Shown here: in pieces, positions 19,106-29,578 of the stretch
Numbering within the stretch: the stretch's first letter is position 1
Layout of the letters: each line of letters opens with the position of its first letter
Assembly (NCBI GenBank): GCA_016712745.1
Contig: JADJQN010000007.1
Coordinates: forward strand, 1 to 47,746
Direction of reading: 5' to 3'
Origin: Sandaracinaceae bacterium
GTDB lineage: Bacteria; Myxococcota_A; Polyangia; Polyangiales; JADJQN01
DNA length: 47,746 nt
Position numbers and translations under genes: made by a program
The notes under the pieces: generated by a model
What the model was told of the DNA's origin: nothing
Database searches by the model: none
The model's input: the letters and a program-made list of their open reading frames with translations, nothing else

Positions 19106-21330
19106 CGGATCACCCTCGGCTCCATCACCGGCCAACCGTCGTCGAGGCCGACCTGATCCAACGCGCGCGACGACTCGTACTTTAGATCTTCGAAGCGCGA
19201 CGAGCGCATCACGTTGCAGCGCAAGAACACGTAGAAGCGCGACTTGGTCTTCGTGCGTGACTGGTTCTTGAAGAGGTTGCCGATGAGCGGCACCGAGCCG
19301 AGCCACGGCACGCGCGACTCCGCCTCACCTTCGGTCTCGACCTCCAAGCCGCCGACCACCACCGTGAAGCCATCGGGGATCGTGACCACGCTCGAGAGCC
19401 GGTTCTCTTGCCGCGGCGGCGGCAGCTCGGCGCTCGAGGCCTCTCCGACGAAGCTCGAAAGCGACACCGTGTACTCGATCACGATCTGGTCGCCGTCTGC
19501 GACCTGCGGCTTGACCATCACCTGCGTGCCCGCGTCGAGCGTGCCGCCAAAGCTCGTCGTCGCGACGGTCGACGAAGCGTTCGTGCTCGCGTAGGGCGTC
19601 TGCAAGGTCGAGTCGAGCGCGGCCTGGACGTTGTTGTTGACGAGCACCTTGGGGATGGTGAGCGTTCGTCCTTCGTTGAGGACTTCGAGCGCGCGCACGA
19701 CCGCCGAAAAGTCTCCGGGAGCGAGCACCACCGCAGTCGCGCCCTGCGCCGCCAAGGCCGGGATCGAGGTCGCGTTCGGGCTCGGAGACCCGAGGCCAAA
19801 GAGACTGCCCGGGCTCCAACTGCGCCCGTCGCGTGATCCGATCGCCTGCAGCTCGACCCCGAGCGCGCGTGTCTGCGACTCGGAGAGTGAGAGCACCAAC
19901 GCTTCGACCAACACCTGCGCTTCACGCACGTCGACCTCGGCGATCAGGCGGGCGAGCTCGTCGAGCACACGCGCTTCGCCGAACGCGAGGATCCGGTTCG
20001 TGGCTTCATCCGCGGCGAGCGTCACGTCGGCTCCCTTGCGAGGCCGGTTCGTGCTCGGGCGCGTGATGGGGGCGGTCGCTCCCTGCACGCCCTCGGCGGG
20101 TTTCGCGGCTTCGACCGCGTTGGGATCTTCGAGCACGCCGGCATCGAGCAAGCCCTCCAAGAGCCCCAGCACTTCGCTGACGCGTCGATTGCGGATGGCG
20201 AAGGCGCGCAGCGGTCGGCGCGGACCCTCTTGGACGTCGTTGAGGCGCGAGATCAGCGCCTGCACCTCCGCGTGGAGTTTGGGCGTGGCCGTGACGATCA
20301 GCGTGCCGGTGAGCGCGTCTTCGACCATGCGCCACTGCGACGGAGCCTGACCTTCTCGGCGCACGGTGGCTTCGACGAGGCGTGCGGTCTCCGCCAGCCC
20401 GAAGCGTCGCGGCGTGTAGTGCAGCGTGGTGACCGCTTCCGGCCGATCGAAGGTCTCGATCGTTGTGCGCCACCAACTAATCTCGCGCGTCGGGGCGACC
20501 ACGAGCATGCTCGACGACTCCGGCAGCGCGATCGCTGTTCCAACGAGCGGTGCCAGAATCGCTTTGCGCGTGTTGACGACGCGCTCCAAAAGCGTCGCCA
20601 TGGCCAGCGGCGCGAGTTCGCGCAGCGGCACTTCGATCGTTGCGGGCTGCGCGCTCGGCAGATCGAGGAGAGCGAGCACCCGCAACGCCTGGTCGACGTG
20701 CGGCCGATAGTCGCTGATCACCAGCGCCTGGCCTTCACGCACGGCCATGATCTGTCCGCCGCCCTTGGAGAGAACGAGCTTGAGCGCTTCGACGAGGTCG
20801 TCGGGTTTGCGGTGGTCGAGCCCGACCACGAGTTTGACGTAGCCCGCAAGCGCCCCGGCGAGGTCGGAGGCTTCAACACGCGCGGTGCTCGCGGCATCGG
20901 CGACCGGCACGACCTTGAAGCCCGTGTGACCCGGAGGCTGAACGGTGGCGAGCCCGCGGGAGGCGAGCTCGCGATTGAGGATGTCCCAAAGCTCGCGCGG
21001 CGTGAAGTTGCCGGGCCGATCGACGGCGATACGGCCCTCGAGTTTGGAGCGGTCGTACTCGAGGTGCAGGCCCAGCCCAGACGCGCACATCTCGACGAGC
21101 GTCGTGAGGGGCAGCTCGGACTCGTTGAGCGACCAGCGCGGCTCCTGCTTGTCGCCTTGGGCAACAGTTGCGGTCACTGCAGCGGGCGGCGCAGGACGCT
21201 CTGGGGGAAGAACCGCCTCTCGCTCATCTCCTTGCGCGAAGGAGACCGGCACGGCGACGCACAGCGCGGCCGCCCACTCCAATGCGCGGCGAGCGTCCAT
21301 ACGCAGCAACGACGCGCGAGCAGGCTTCAC
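19102..21330 (-). CDS. GspD-like outer-membrane secretin, cassette A
   Basis: About 742 residues. GTG at 21330 is chosen because it is the start conserved in both cassettes; cassette A alone also has ATG at 21300. The signal peptide is ALEWAAALCVAVPVSFAQ. An STN/N0-like domain (LPLTTLVEMCASGLGLHLEYD) and repeated secretin N-domains follow: VVGLDHRKPDDLVEALKLVLS, VVAPTREISWWRTTIETFD and FAIRNRRVSEVLGLLEGLL. The secretin core includes EAQVLVEALVLSLSES, LTIPKVLVNNNVQAALDST, VVTIPDGFTVVVGGLE and VPWLGSVPLIGNLFKNQS, the GspD signature end. It should form the outer-membrane channel of a type II-like exporter. It sits between an exported helical protein and the TPR lipoprotein; no other type II components are in the window. 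The frame is intact. Confidence 0.9.
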   Translation of the reverse strand: MKPARASLLRMDARRALEWAAALCVAVPVSFAQGDEREAVLPPERPAPPAAVTATVAQGDKQEPRWSLNESELPLTTLVEMCASGLGLHLEYDRSKLEGRIAVDRPGNFTPRELWDILNRELASRGLATVQPPGHTGFKVVPVADAASTARVEASDLAGALAGYVKLVVGLDHRKPDDLVEALKLVLSKGGGQIMAVREGQALVISDYRPHVDQALRVLALLDLPSAQPATIEVPLRELAPLAMATLLERVVNTRKAILAPLVGTAIALPESSSMLVVAPTREISWWRTTIETFDRPEAVTTLHYTPRRFGLAETARLVEATVRREGQAPSQWRMVEDALTGTLIVTATPKLHAEVQALISRLNDVQEGPRRPLRAFAIRNRRVSEVLGLLEGLLDAGVLEDPNAVEAAKPAEGVQGATAPITRPSTNRPRKGADVTLAADEATNRILAFGEARVLDELARLIAEVDVREAQVLVEALVLSLSESQTRALGVELQAIGSRDGRSWSPGSLFGLGSPSPNATSIPALAAQGATAVVLAPGDFSAVVRALEVLNEGRTLTIPKVLVNNNVQAALDSTLQTPYASTNASSTVATTSFGGTLDAGTQVMVKPQVADGDQIVIEYTVSLSSFVGEASSAELPPPRQENRLSSVVTIPDGFTVVVGGLEVETEGEAESRVPWLGSVPLIGNLFKNQSRTKTKSRFYVFLRCNVMRSSRFEDLKYESSRALDQVGLDDGWPVMEPRVIR

Positions 21331-21337
21331 GATTGGC

Positions 21338-22078
21338 TCAACCGCTCGTGGCGGAGTTCCAGGCCTGTTGTAGAGATGCGAGGTTGGTTTCGAGCGATGC
21401 CTTGGCGGCGGCGACACGCTCGTCGGCTCGGGCCGCCGCAAGGGTTGCTTGCAAGGTGCCGTTGGCCTCATCTTCGTACTTGGCCGAGATGCGTTCGTTG
21501 GAGAGCGCGTTGCGCAACGACAACCACTCCGCGTCGCTGCGTTCGATCACCAAGAACTCGATCGGCATCTTCCAGCGGCGATTGGATTCGATGGTGTCAA
21601 GGTCGGAGCGCTGCGCCCCCGAGAGGCCCGCAGTTGCTGATGCCCGCAGCGCAGCGAGCGCCGATGCGCGCGCCGATTCAGCTGTCGTCAGCGCGGTTTC
21701 TAGCGCCGGAAAGCCCTCGATCTCTTGCTGCGATCCAGCGCCGCTGCGAATCTTCCGTTGGGCTGCATCACGGGCGACCCGCGCGGTCGTCGCGGTCGCA
21801 TCGAGCGCCGAAATCGGGACTGCAAGATTGGCGTGGGCCGAAGCGAGGGCGGAGACAACCGACCCGGTTTGATTGCTCGTCGCTCCGACGGCAGCCAGTG
21901 CCTCCGCGTCGAGCCCTGCTCGAATCGCCAGAGCGGGGAGGCTGTGCGCGTCGCCCTCGATTGCGGCTGATGCGCCGGCTGGCGCTGCCGCTGAAAGGGA
22001 CTTCCAAAGAGGGGCGGCAGCCACCAGGGCGGCGAGTCCGCAGAAAGCAATCGAGACACGAACGGAAGTGTTCGACAT
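21338..22078 (-). CDS. Exported Ala-rich helical protein, cassette A
   Basis: 246 residues. The start is ATG at 22078 with GGGAG nine bases upstream, a spacing retained in cassette B. MSNTSVRVSIAFCGLAALVAAAPLWKSLSA reads as a signal peptide or anchor. The remainder is Ala-rich and heptad-like (for example AAARADERVAAAKASLETNLASLQQAW), with a short distinctive block MPIEFLVIERSDAEWLSL near residue 175. I do not recognise a family. It stops seven bases before the secretin start, so it is the first gene of the three-gene operon and may be a periplasmic or inner-membrane partner of the secretin. The start faces the RHS gene across about 517 bases. Confidence 0.65.
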   Translation of the reverse strand: MSNTSVRVSIAFCGLAALVAAAPLWKSLSAAAPAGASAAIEGDAHSLPALAIRAGLDAEALAAVGATSNQTGSVVSALASAHANLAVPISALDATATTARVARDAAQRKIRSGAGSQQEIEGFPALETALTTAESARASALAALRASATAGLSGAQRSDLDTIESNRRWKMPIEFLVIERSDAEWLSLRNALSNERISAKYEDEANGTLQATLAAARADERVAAAKASLETNLASLQQAWNSATSG

Positions 22079-22595
22079 CGCTGTTTTCTCCCGAGAACCG
22101 AGGCAGTTCCAAGAATCTTCGCGTCGCGGCCAGCGAGCTGACAATTGCTCGCGCACGTGCGCGCGACAAGGGATGATCTACCACGTACACGCGGCGCGTG
22201 GACGCGCGCATTCCAAAAGTTCCTGCGCAAATGCGTTCGACCATTTTTTTTCGCAGGTTCTCGGAATTGACGCTGTGCGGCATCGGATCGCGCCAAGGCG
22301 GCGCTAATAAACACGGCCTGGCACCAATGCCACTATTGGACCCAAGAATGGGCCACCTTCCGATCATTGGGAAGGATTTGCGTCATATTCGAGACGGACG
22401 CGAGTCTCAATAATGGCTTAGCGAAATGCGCAGTTGTCGTAAGTCGTTATTTTCGAGGTGGGGGATGAAATCGAAGATATCCAAGCTCCAAAACCGCGCT
22501 AACTTCGACCGCCTCGCGCGCGCGGCGCCAGCCAACGACGCCGTCGCCTCTCTCGCGTTCTCCTGTTGAGTTCCTTCGAATCGCAAAGGACCGCC
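22079..22595. promoter_or_regulatory. Divergent intergenic region of cassette A
   Basis: This stretch separates the minus-strand secretin operon from the plus-strand RHS gene and is strongly conserved with 41541-42058, even in parts that encode nothing. Shared blocks include GGAATTGACGCTG, GGCGGCGCTAATAAAC, CGATCATTGGGAAGGATTTG and AAATCGAAGATATCCAAGC. It must hold both promoters. TTGACG at about 22265 and the AT-rich TAATAA at about 22305 are too far apart to pair with certainty, so no -10/-35 is assigned. AAAGGA five bases before 22596 is the RHS ribosome-binding site. Confidence 0.6.
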
Positions 22596-25500
22596 ATGCG
22601 TTATTCGCAATCGCTCGCTCGCTCCGCGAAGTTGTCCCTGGCTTTCAGCACGACGGTTGCCGTCCTGGGCTCTTCCGCCTTCGCGCAGATCCTGACGACC
22701 AACGACGACACCCTGACAACGTATCGGGCGGGCGTCACGGCCGTTCAAGGTCTACGACCGCGGCCGGAGCAACGCGGAGTGAATCACGACGGCTCGATGC
22801 GCAAGGCATCAACGCATCGTCTCGCCGTCGCGGGCAACCCGTTCGAGCGCGTGTGGGATGGCGAAGCGGAACTCAACGGCGTTCGACTCGACACCGGCAC
22901 ATGGACGACTTCCGATGTCGACATTTCGCTGCCCGCATCGAGTCCTTGGGTCATCGGTAGGTCGTACAACGCCCGGCAAGACAACTCCGGGCATCTCGCG
23001 TCGAATGGCTACCAAGGCTTCAACTGGGCGCAGTCCTCCCAACCCGAGATCGTGCTGTACGAGCACGCGTCGGATGATGCGCAGGACGTGCTGTATTTGG
23101 TGTATGGCGCGGACCGATACGCGGAGTTCAAGCGGGCGAGCTCGACCGCGAACACCTACAAAGGCACCAACGGCGCGGCGGGTGTGTTCGAGCGCACGGA
23201 TGCATCGCCCGACACGTGGGCGTACTACGCGCCGGACGGGACGGTGGCGACGTTCTTTGGCTTCGACACCGCTGACGCAGACCATAAAGGCCAGATTTGG
23301 AAGGTCGCGGATCCTGCCGGCAATGTCGCCTACGTCGGCAGCACGAGCTCAGCGAGTGCTGCGCTGTCAGCGGGGTACGACGCAAGCGGTCGCATCACGG
23401 ATGCGTACGACAGCGCCGGGCGGCACTTCGACTACGCGTACACCGGTTCGGCGATCGGAGGCGTCACGCGCCTTGAGTCGGTGATCGTCACCAGCGGTGC
23501 GACGGAAGTGGCGCGCGTCGAGTACGATACTACGGCGCACCGAAGCCTACGGCGAGGCCGGTGACCTCAAGACGGTGACGACCACGACGCCGTTGACCGA
23601 TTCCGGCGTCAACGACATCCGAGTCAAATATTACCGTTATTGGGAAGGCTCTCACGATCCTGAAGCAGATCCGCCGGTGCTCGGCCACGACCACGCGATC
23701 ATGCTCGTGCTCGAAGCCGAAGGGGCGCGCCGCTACGACTGGAACGAAGGCGGTGCCGGGGAGCCCGAGTTCGATAGCGGCTTCACCAGCGCCTCGACCG
23801 CGACGCTCAAGAGCTACGCGGCGGGCTACTTTGAATACGACACGAGTCGCCGCATCGAAAACGCGATGTTCGCCGGGAACTGCGGCTGCGGGTCAGCAGG
23901 GTCGGGATCGTTCGCGTTGAGCTACGGCACGTCCGGCTACACGAACGACGCGGGATACGACAATGAGCCGGCGAGACGCACCGTGGTCGACTTGCCGGAC
24001 TGCGCGACGGCGCCGTCGACCACCGTTACCCCGTGGATGACGCAATACTTCGACGAACTCGGCCAAGCGCTCTCGCGTGTCGAGCACGATGGCGATCCCT
24101 CGGGCTCGCCGACCTCCTGGGCGACACACGTCACGCGCGATGCTACGGGCTGCGTCGTGACGATCGGCACATTGACGAGCATCACTACCTACACGCACGG
24201 CAGCTAGGCGACCTCTGACGGCAGCGTTGGGCCGGTGCGGGTGTGCGATCAGCGTTGCGTCTGGCGAGGCGACGGGTTTTCGCAGATGAGCTCTGGCGTG
24301 AAGGCAGTGGGGGCACCGAGGAGTTCCTCAAGAGCCATGTTTGGTGGACGAACAAGGCCATGAAGGGCTTCACGTCACCGACCATCACTTTGGTTCGGCC
24401 GCTGGTCAAAGAACAGTGGGAGTACCCGGAGCTCGGCGAGTCGCAATACGGCTCGACCGCGAACAAAATCGACTACGACTACACGACCTACTCCGGCGTG
24501 TCGCAGCCGCTAGCATTGACCACATCGACGGCGACCGAAGCAGCGGTCTCCTCGGGAAAGAACGGAGGTACGGGATCTGGCTTGACGGTCGCGACGCACT
24601 ACACCCTCGACGGCAGCGACGATTTCAACGCTCGCAACGACGGCGGCAACCGCATCGTCCGATACCAGCTGCGCGTGGAAGGACTTGTCACGGAGATCCG
24701 CAACGACGCGGACACGAGCAGCTTGAGTCCGCCAAACCAACTTTGACGCCGGGCCTGGACCCAATTGATGACGCGACGACGATGACCTACGACGCTCAGG
24801 GGCGCTTGGCGTTGACTGAGGATTCGGGAGGCCGCGTGTCCGCGATGTACCACTCCGTGCTGGCGGATCGTCGGCACGTGACTCTGACCTTTCCTCGCTA
24901 CGAGGATCTCGCCACTGACAAGTACTACGGGCCAGTCAGTTACTCCGTCACCAACCACGCCGGAAAAGTGGAAGCGAGCGGGGTCATCGCCGTTGCGCTC
25001 GCCGGTTCGACGGTCGCGCCGACGGTGTTCATCGATGAGAGCGGCGTTGACCCGATCACGGCCGTCGACACGGGCAGCTCGTTCGGCAGCGTCGCGCAAC
25101 TCTCCGTGTCGATCTACGATCTGACTGGCACGCAGCAACAAGAGCAGCGTGCGTACTTCGTGATCCCGAGTTCGTTGCTGTTGCACCGATGGCGCACTTG
25201 ACGCGACTAAAGACGGCTCGACGCACTGGGGCGCCAAGTTCGAACGCTCGAGCCGCACGGCACGATTCAACGCGCCGTGCACGACGTGCGCGGGCGCACC
25301 GTTTCGAGTTGGGTGGGCACGAACGATTACAGCTTTGATGGCGGCTCGGGAGCGGGCCTGACAACATGGTCAAGACCGCCGAGACGACATTCGGACTCGA
25401 ACGGCTAGCGTCACGGGACAGACCGGCTCATCCAGGACTCGACGACGGGGCAGCGGGAAACGAATTTCACGAACGACATCTTCGGCCGGCACGTCGTCAC

Positions 25501-28500
25501 CGAGCGACCCCTGTCCCCGCATTCGCTCACTCTCTACGACAACCTCGGCCGCATGACCGCTGTCGGTCACTACAGCTCCGGTCTCGGGCCTCGGGACGCG
25601 GATAGCGATCCGACCGACGACGTCAACTTCGACACGAATCGATTGGCTCTCTCGCGCACGTATTACGACGAGCGCGGCCGTGTTTGGAAATCAACGCGTC
25701 ACGAGATCGACGCGACCGACGGTTCGAACGACGACAACATCGAAACGCTGACCTGGTACGACCGCCAAAGTCGGAGGGTCAAGGTCGACGGCGAGCAGCT
25801 CGAAAAATTCGCCTACGATCGGCTCGGGCGGATGACACATCGCTTTCTGCTCGCGAAAGTCGACGGCGACGAAGACACGTGGGCGGAGGCGCTTGACGTT
25901 GAGAGCGATCACGTGCTCGAAGAGCATCAGACGACCTACGACGAAGATGGTCGTGAGATCACGAGCGCCCGGATTGAACGGTTCTCGACGACCTCGGTGG
26001 CAGCGCCACTCTCGGCTTGCTCGACACGAACGCCGACAGTGACGCGTTGAAGTACACCGCCGCCAACGTGAAGGGACGCATCCAGATCACGGCCAAGTGG
26101 TACGACGCTTGGGATCGGTTGGAAGAAGTCGTGCACTACGGCACGAACCACCAGCGAACAACGCGGAGGACTTCGATCGAGATGGACTCAGTATCCCTTC
26201 GCGATCTGCGACCGCGCTGCGAACGAGCTACGCGTACAACACCGACGGCACGCTGCAGAAGACGACGGATCCGAAAGGGATTGTCGCGCTGACTGAGTAC
26301 GACGCGATGGGCCGCACGACGCGCACGATCTCGAACTGGGTCGACGGCACGGCCGGCGGCAGCAGTTCGGACGAAGACCAGGTGGTCGCGTACGGCTACA
26401 CCGACGGCTTGCAGACTTCGATCACGGCCGATTTGCCCAGCCCGGAGACCGATCAGGTAACGACCTGCACGTTCGGGACGACGAAGGGTGGCAGCGCCGG
26501 GGATTCGAAGATCGCCACGGGGCACTTGTTGCGGAAAGTGCAGTACCCCGACTCTTCGGACGCGACGAATGACATCGTTGCCTTCGCTTACAACGCCCAG
26601 CGACAGCAGACTTGGAAGCGTGACCAAGCTCTCTCGGGCAGCCCGAGCGACTACAACATCATTGAGACTGACTACGACGATGCGGGTCGCGAGATCCATC
26701 GGCGCGTGTCGCAAAAACGCTCGATCACCGACGGAGCCGTGCGTCGCATCAGTACGACATACGAAGCGCTGGGCCGCAGGGAGTTGGTGACGCAGTATGA
26801 CGATGCCATCGTGGGATCCCCGACGTCGTGGTGGACGAAGTCAAGTACGTGTACGACGGCTGGGGCAACTTGACCGATTTCCGCCAGGACAAGGACTCCG
26901 CGGTAGGCGGCAGCGGCTACTGGGCCGTGCAGTACTCGTACGTCAAGGCGACAGGGGGCCGTAACACGCTGCGCCGCGATTCGATCACGACGCCCGGTGG
27001 CACGTACAACTACAGCTACCGAACCTCCGCCGGCTTCGACGGTGACGCGAGCCGCGTCTCCCAAATCTCGGATGACTTCGACACCGCACTGGTGACGTAC
27101 CAGTACAATGGCGCGGGGTCCGTAGGGAAGACGACACTCGAAGAACCGGAGTCGTTCCCCAAGCTCTTCACGGGCACGGGGACGACGTTTTCGGGGCTTG
27201 ACCGTTTCAATCGCACGATCGTTAGCAAGTGGACGAAGGATCTCGCCACCGATCGGGACATCTACAAGGTCACCGTCGGGTACGACGAGAACTCGAACAT
27301 CACGTCGCAGGACGACGCGGCATTCTGGCCACGACGTCAAGTACCTGAACGACAACTTGAATCGCCTCTACGACGCCGAAGAAGGCACGCTGGCGAGTGG
27401 TTCGATCACCGGCCGCACGCGCCATCAAATCTGGACGCTGAATCACACCGGCAACTGGGAACTCGATCGAGTCGACCTGGACGGCGACGACAACTTCAAC
27501 GAGACGGGACGAACTCGACGATGACCGGACGCACAACGCGGTCAACGCAATTGTTGCGCGCGATATCGACGACGACTCGTCGGATGACTACATGTTCGGG
27601 CACGACGCCGCTGGCAACATGATCGATGACGGCGGTTTCACCAGAGTGGGATGCACCTCATCGGCTGCGCAAGGGAGCGCAACCGCTCGAACTCTGCGCT
27701 GGTGAGGCGAGAGTACTGGTATTAACGTACGCCACCTCGATCACGCGACACCAGGACACGGACACCGACGGTGACGCGGATGGCAGCGACAAGAAGTACC
27801 ACTCGGTCTATGACGAGCGTTGGCGCCCGGTGGCGACGTTCCGTGACAGCGATGCCTCGCCGAAGGAATCGTTCGTCTACCATGCAGCCGGGGGCGGTGG
27901 GTACGGTGGAAGCTCGTACATCGACCAAGTCGTGATGCGCGATCGCGACGACACCAATACATGGACCGGCGCTGCGGACGGCACGCTCGAAGAGCGCGCC
28001 TACTACTGCCAGAACTGGCGAGCGGACGTTGTTGCGCTGGTCGATTTTGACGGCGCCGCCACGATGCTCGAGTGGGTCAAGTACTCGGCGTACGGGGTGC
28101 CGTTTGGAATGCCGGCAGGCGATGCGGACTCGGACGGCGACTGCGACGCTTCGGACGACTCCATTGTCGCCGGCTGGGTGAGTGCGCCATCGTATGACGT
28201 TCGCGGCGACGTGGATCTCGACGGAGACGTCGACGGCACGGACTACTCAGCTGTGGTTGGCGGGCACCAAGCCGTCGGCCGAGGTCAACTGTCGGCGACG
28301 TCCACGGGCAACCACAAGGGTTATGCGGGGTACGAGTTCGACTGGGAGCGGGGGCGGCAGTACCACGTGCGGCATCGCGTGCTCGATTGCGTGCTGGGAC
28401 TCTGGATTACGCGAGACAAGCTGGTGTACGTCGATGGGCCAAATGCGTTGCAGTACGTTGCGTCCGGGCCGATAGCGGCGCGCGATCCCGAAGGCCTGCA

Positions 28501-28867
28501 GAAGTGCGCCTCCATCCCGTTGCCTTCCACTCACAGAGTTCCGACAGTCTGCAAAGGATCGGGCCCGAGTATTGACGATGCCTTTGCTGATTGCGCGAAG
28601 GATGCAATAAACACGGCAGGGCTTGGCTGTGACCTCTGCGACACGGGATCGTTCTTCAAGGGGTGCCCTCAGACGATAACGGTCCTTGAGATCAGGTCGG
28701 TAGGCGGCGGCACTGGCACTGTTTCCGGCGGCACAGTGAGTATAAACATGACTGACCCCGAGGGCTACTTCATTGTCATGCAGAAGTGTGGGCCGTGCGT
28801 CTACATTTCTCCAGGTTTGGCGTCGCCACCGCCACCGCCTCCTCCGCTCCGCCCGACGCCTCAATAG
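22596..28867 (+). pseudogene. Giant RHS/YD-repeat exoprotein, cassette A (disrupted copy)
   Basis: ATG at 22596 follows AAAGGA. The signal peptide MRYSQSLARSAKLSLAFST ends near SSAFAQ. The body has dozens of RHS/YD repeats (AGYDASGRITDAYDSAGRHFDY, YDDAGREIHRRVSQK, YDALGR-type units). A dockerin-like pair of Asp-rich loops (DADSDGDCDASD and DVDLDGDVDGTD, 28118-28242) comes next, then the RHS-associated core YAGYEFDWERGRQYHVRHRV ending DPEG (28327-28497). The 122-residue tip has eight cysteines and ends in a polyproline run. Compared with cassette B it has an indel at about 23527, a Trp-to-amber change at 24205-24207, an indel near 24745, garbled stretches near 25185-25220 and 25410-25470, and a contracted stretch at 27617-27720. 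The last 413 codons are open. RHS tips often carry toxins; this tip matches none I know. Confidence 0.85.
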
Positions 28868-29578
28868 CGTGCGAGCCGCAATGTTCAGGATTGTGCCAGT
28901 CTTGATACGAAACAAGTCTATGGGTAGAGCGCTCAGGTTTAGATTTGCACCACGAGTGGAATCGAAGGACCGACATCCGCGCGGATCTCAGGATTCTTGC
29001 CGCACGCGACCGTCTACGACGAGCGGCGAGACTATGGTCTCGGCCGATCGAGTGCTGAGCGTGAAACTCCGTTCGGTCCCGAAAGAGGAGGCTCTAGAGG
29101 TTCCTTCCGTGTGGAAGAGCACCTCGCAAGCGGGGTTTTCAGGCGGCGCCACCAAGCGGAGCGAGCGTGTGCCGAGCAATTCGAGATCGTCCCTGGTGAA
29201 AGGGCCACAGACGAGCAATTCTCCGAACTCCTCGGGCCGCACGCCCGTGCGAAAAAAGGGGGGGGCGCCGCCACACGAACTGGCGACAGTGTTCGAACGT
29301 GAAGCGCAGCCAAAACTCGCCGACAAACGCATGTTAGGAAACGGTTACGTCATTGCTCGGTGCCGTGAGGTGAGGTGTGGGGCTGGACAGACGATAATCG
29401 CCCAGTCGCTTGTGTTGTCGGCTGGGCGAATTGGAACCAGGCGGCGCGAGAGCGGCCATTGCTCCAACGGAGCAGGCCGGGAGTCATCAGCTAGGCGGAC
29501 TCGCACTAGCAGGAATTCGCAATCCATATGGCGCACCGAGCATGACTGCTGCGCGAACCAAGTTAGATTTGGCTACTG
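28868..29578. other. Region downstream of RHS copy A, no clear gene
   Basis: There is no confident gene in about 710 bases. A minus-strand open stretch at 28988-29332 (114 codons) has balanced composition with blocks such as FTRDDLELLGTRSLRLV and ACEVLFHTEGTSR, so a small hypothetical gene or remnant is possible. The plus-strand frames are Arg/Ser-rich and look spurious. The bases directly after an RHS gene are where an immunity gene would be expected, and none is recognisable. Confidence 0.4.

Larger units (their letters stand above)
18582..28277. repeat. Segmental duplication, copy A
   Basis: It aligns along its whole length with 38111-47746 in the same orientation and gene order: TPR, secretin, helical protein, intergenic, RHS. 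The left limit is sharp: TCGGCGCGCATCGCGATCT is shared and the bases before it are unrelated. The right limit is set only by the window end. By eye, identity is around nine in ten, with most differences at third codon positions. The copies are about 19.5 kb apart. Confidence 0.9.

Noticed and set aside
20230..22176. 648-codon plus-strand open frame opposite the secretin operon
   Set aside because: Antisense shadow; only part of it stays open in cassette B, while the secretin frames are kept in both copies.
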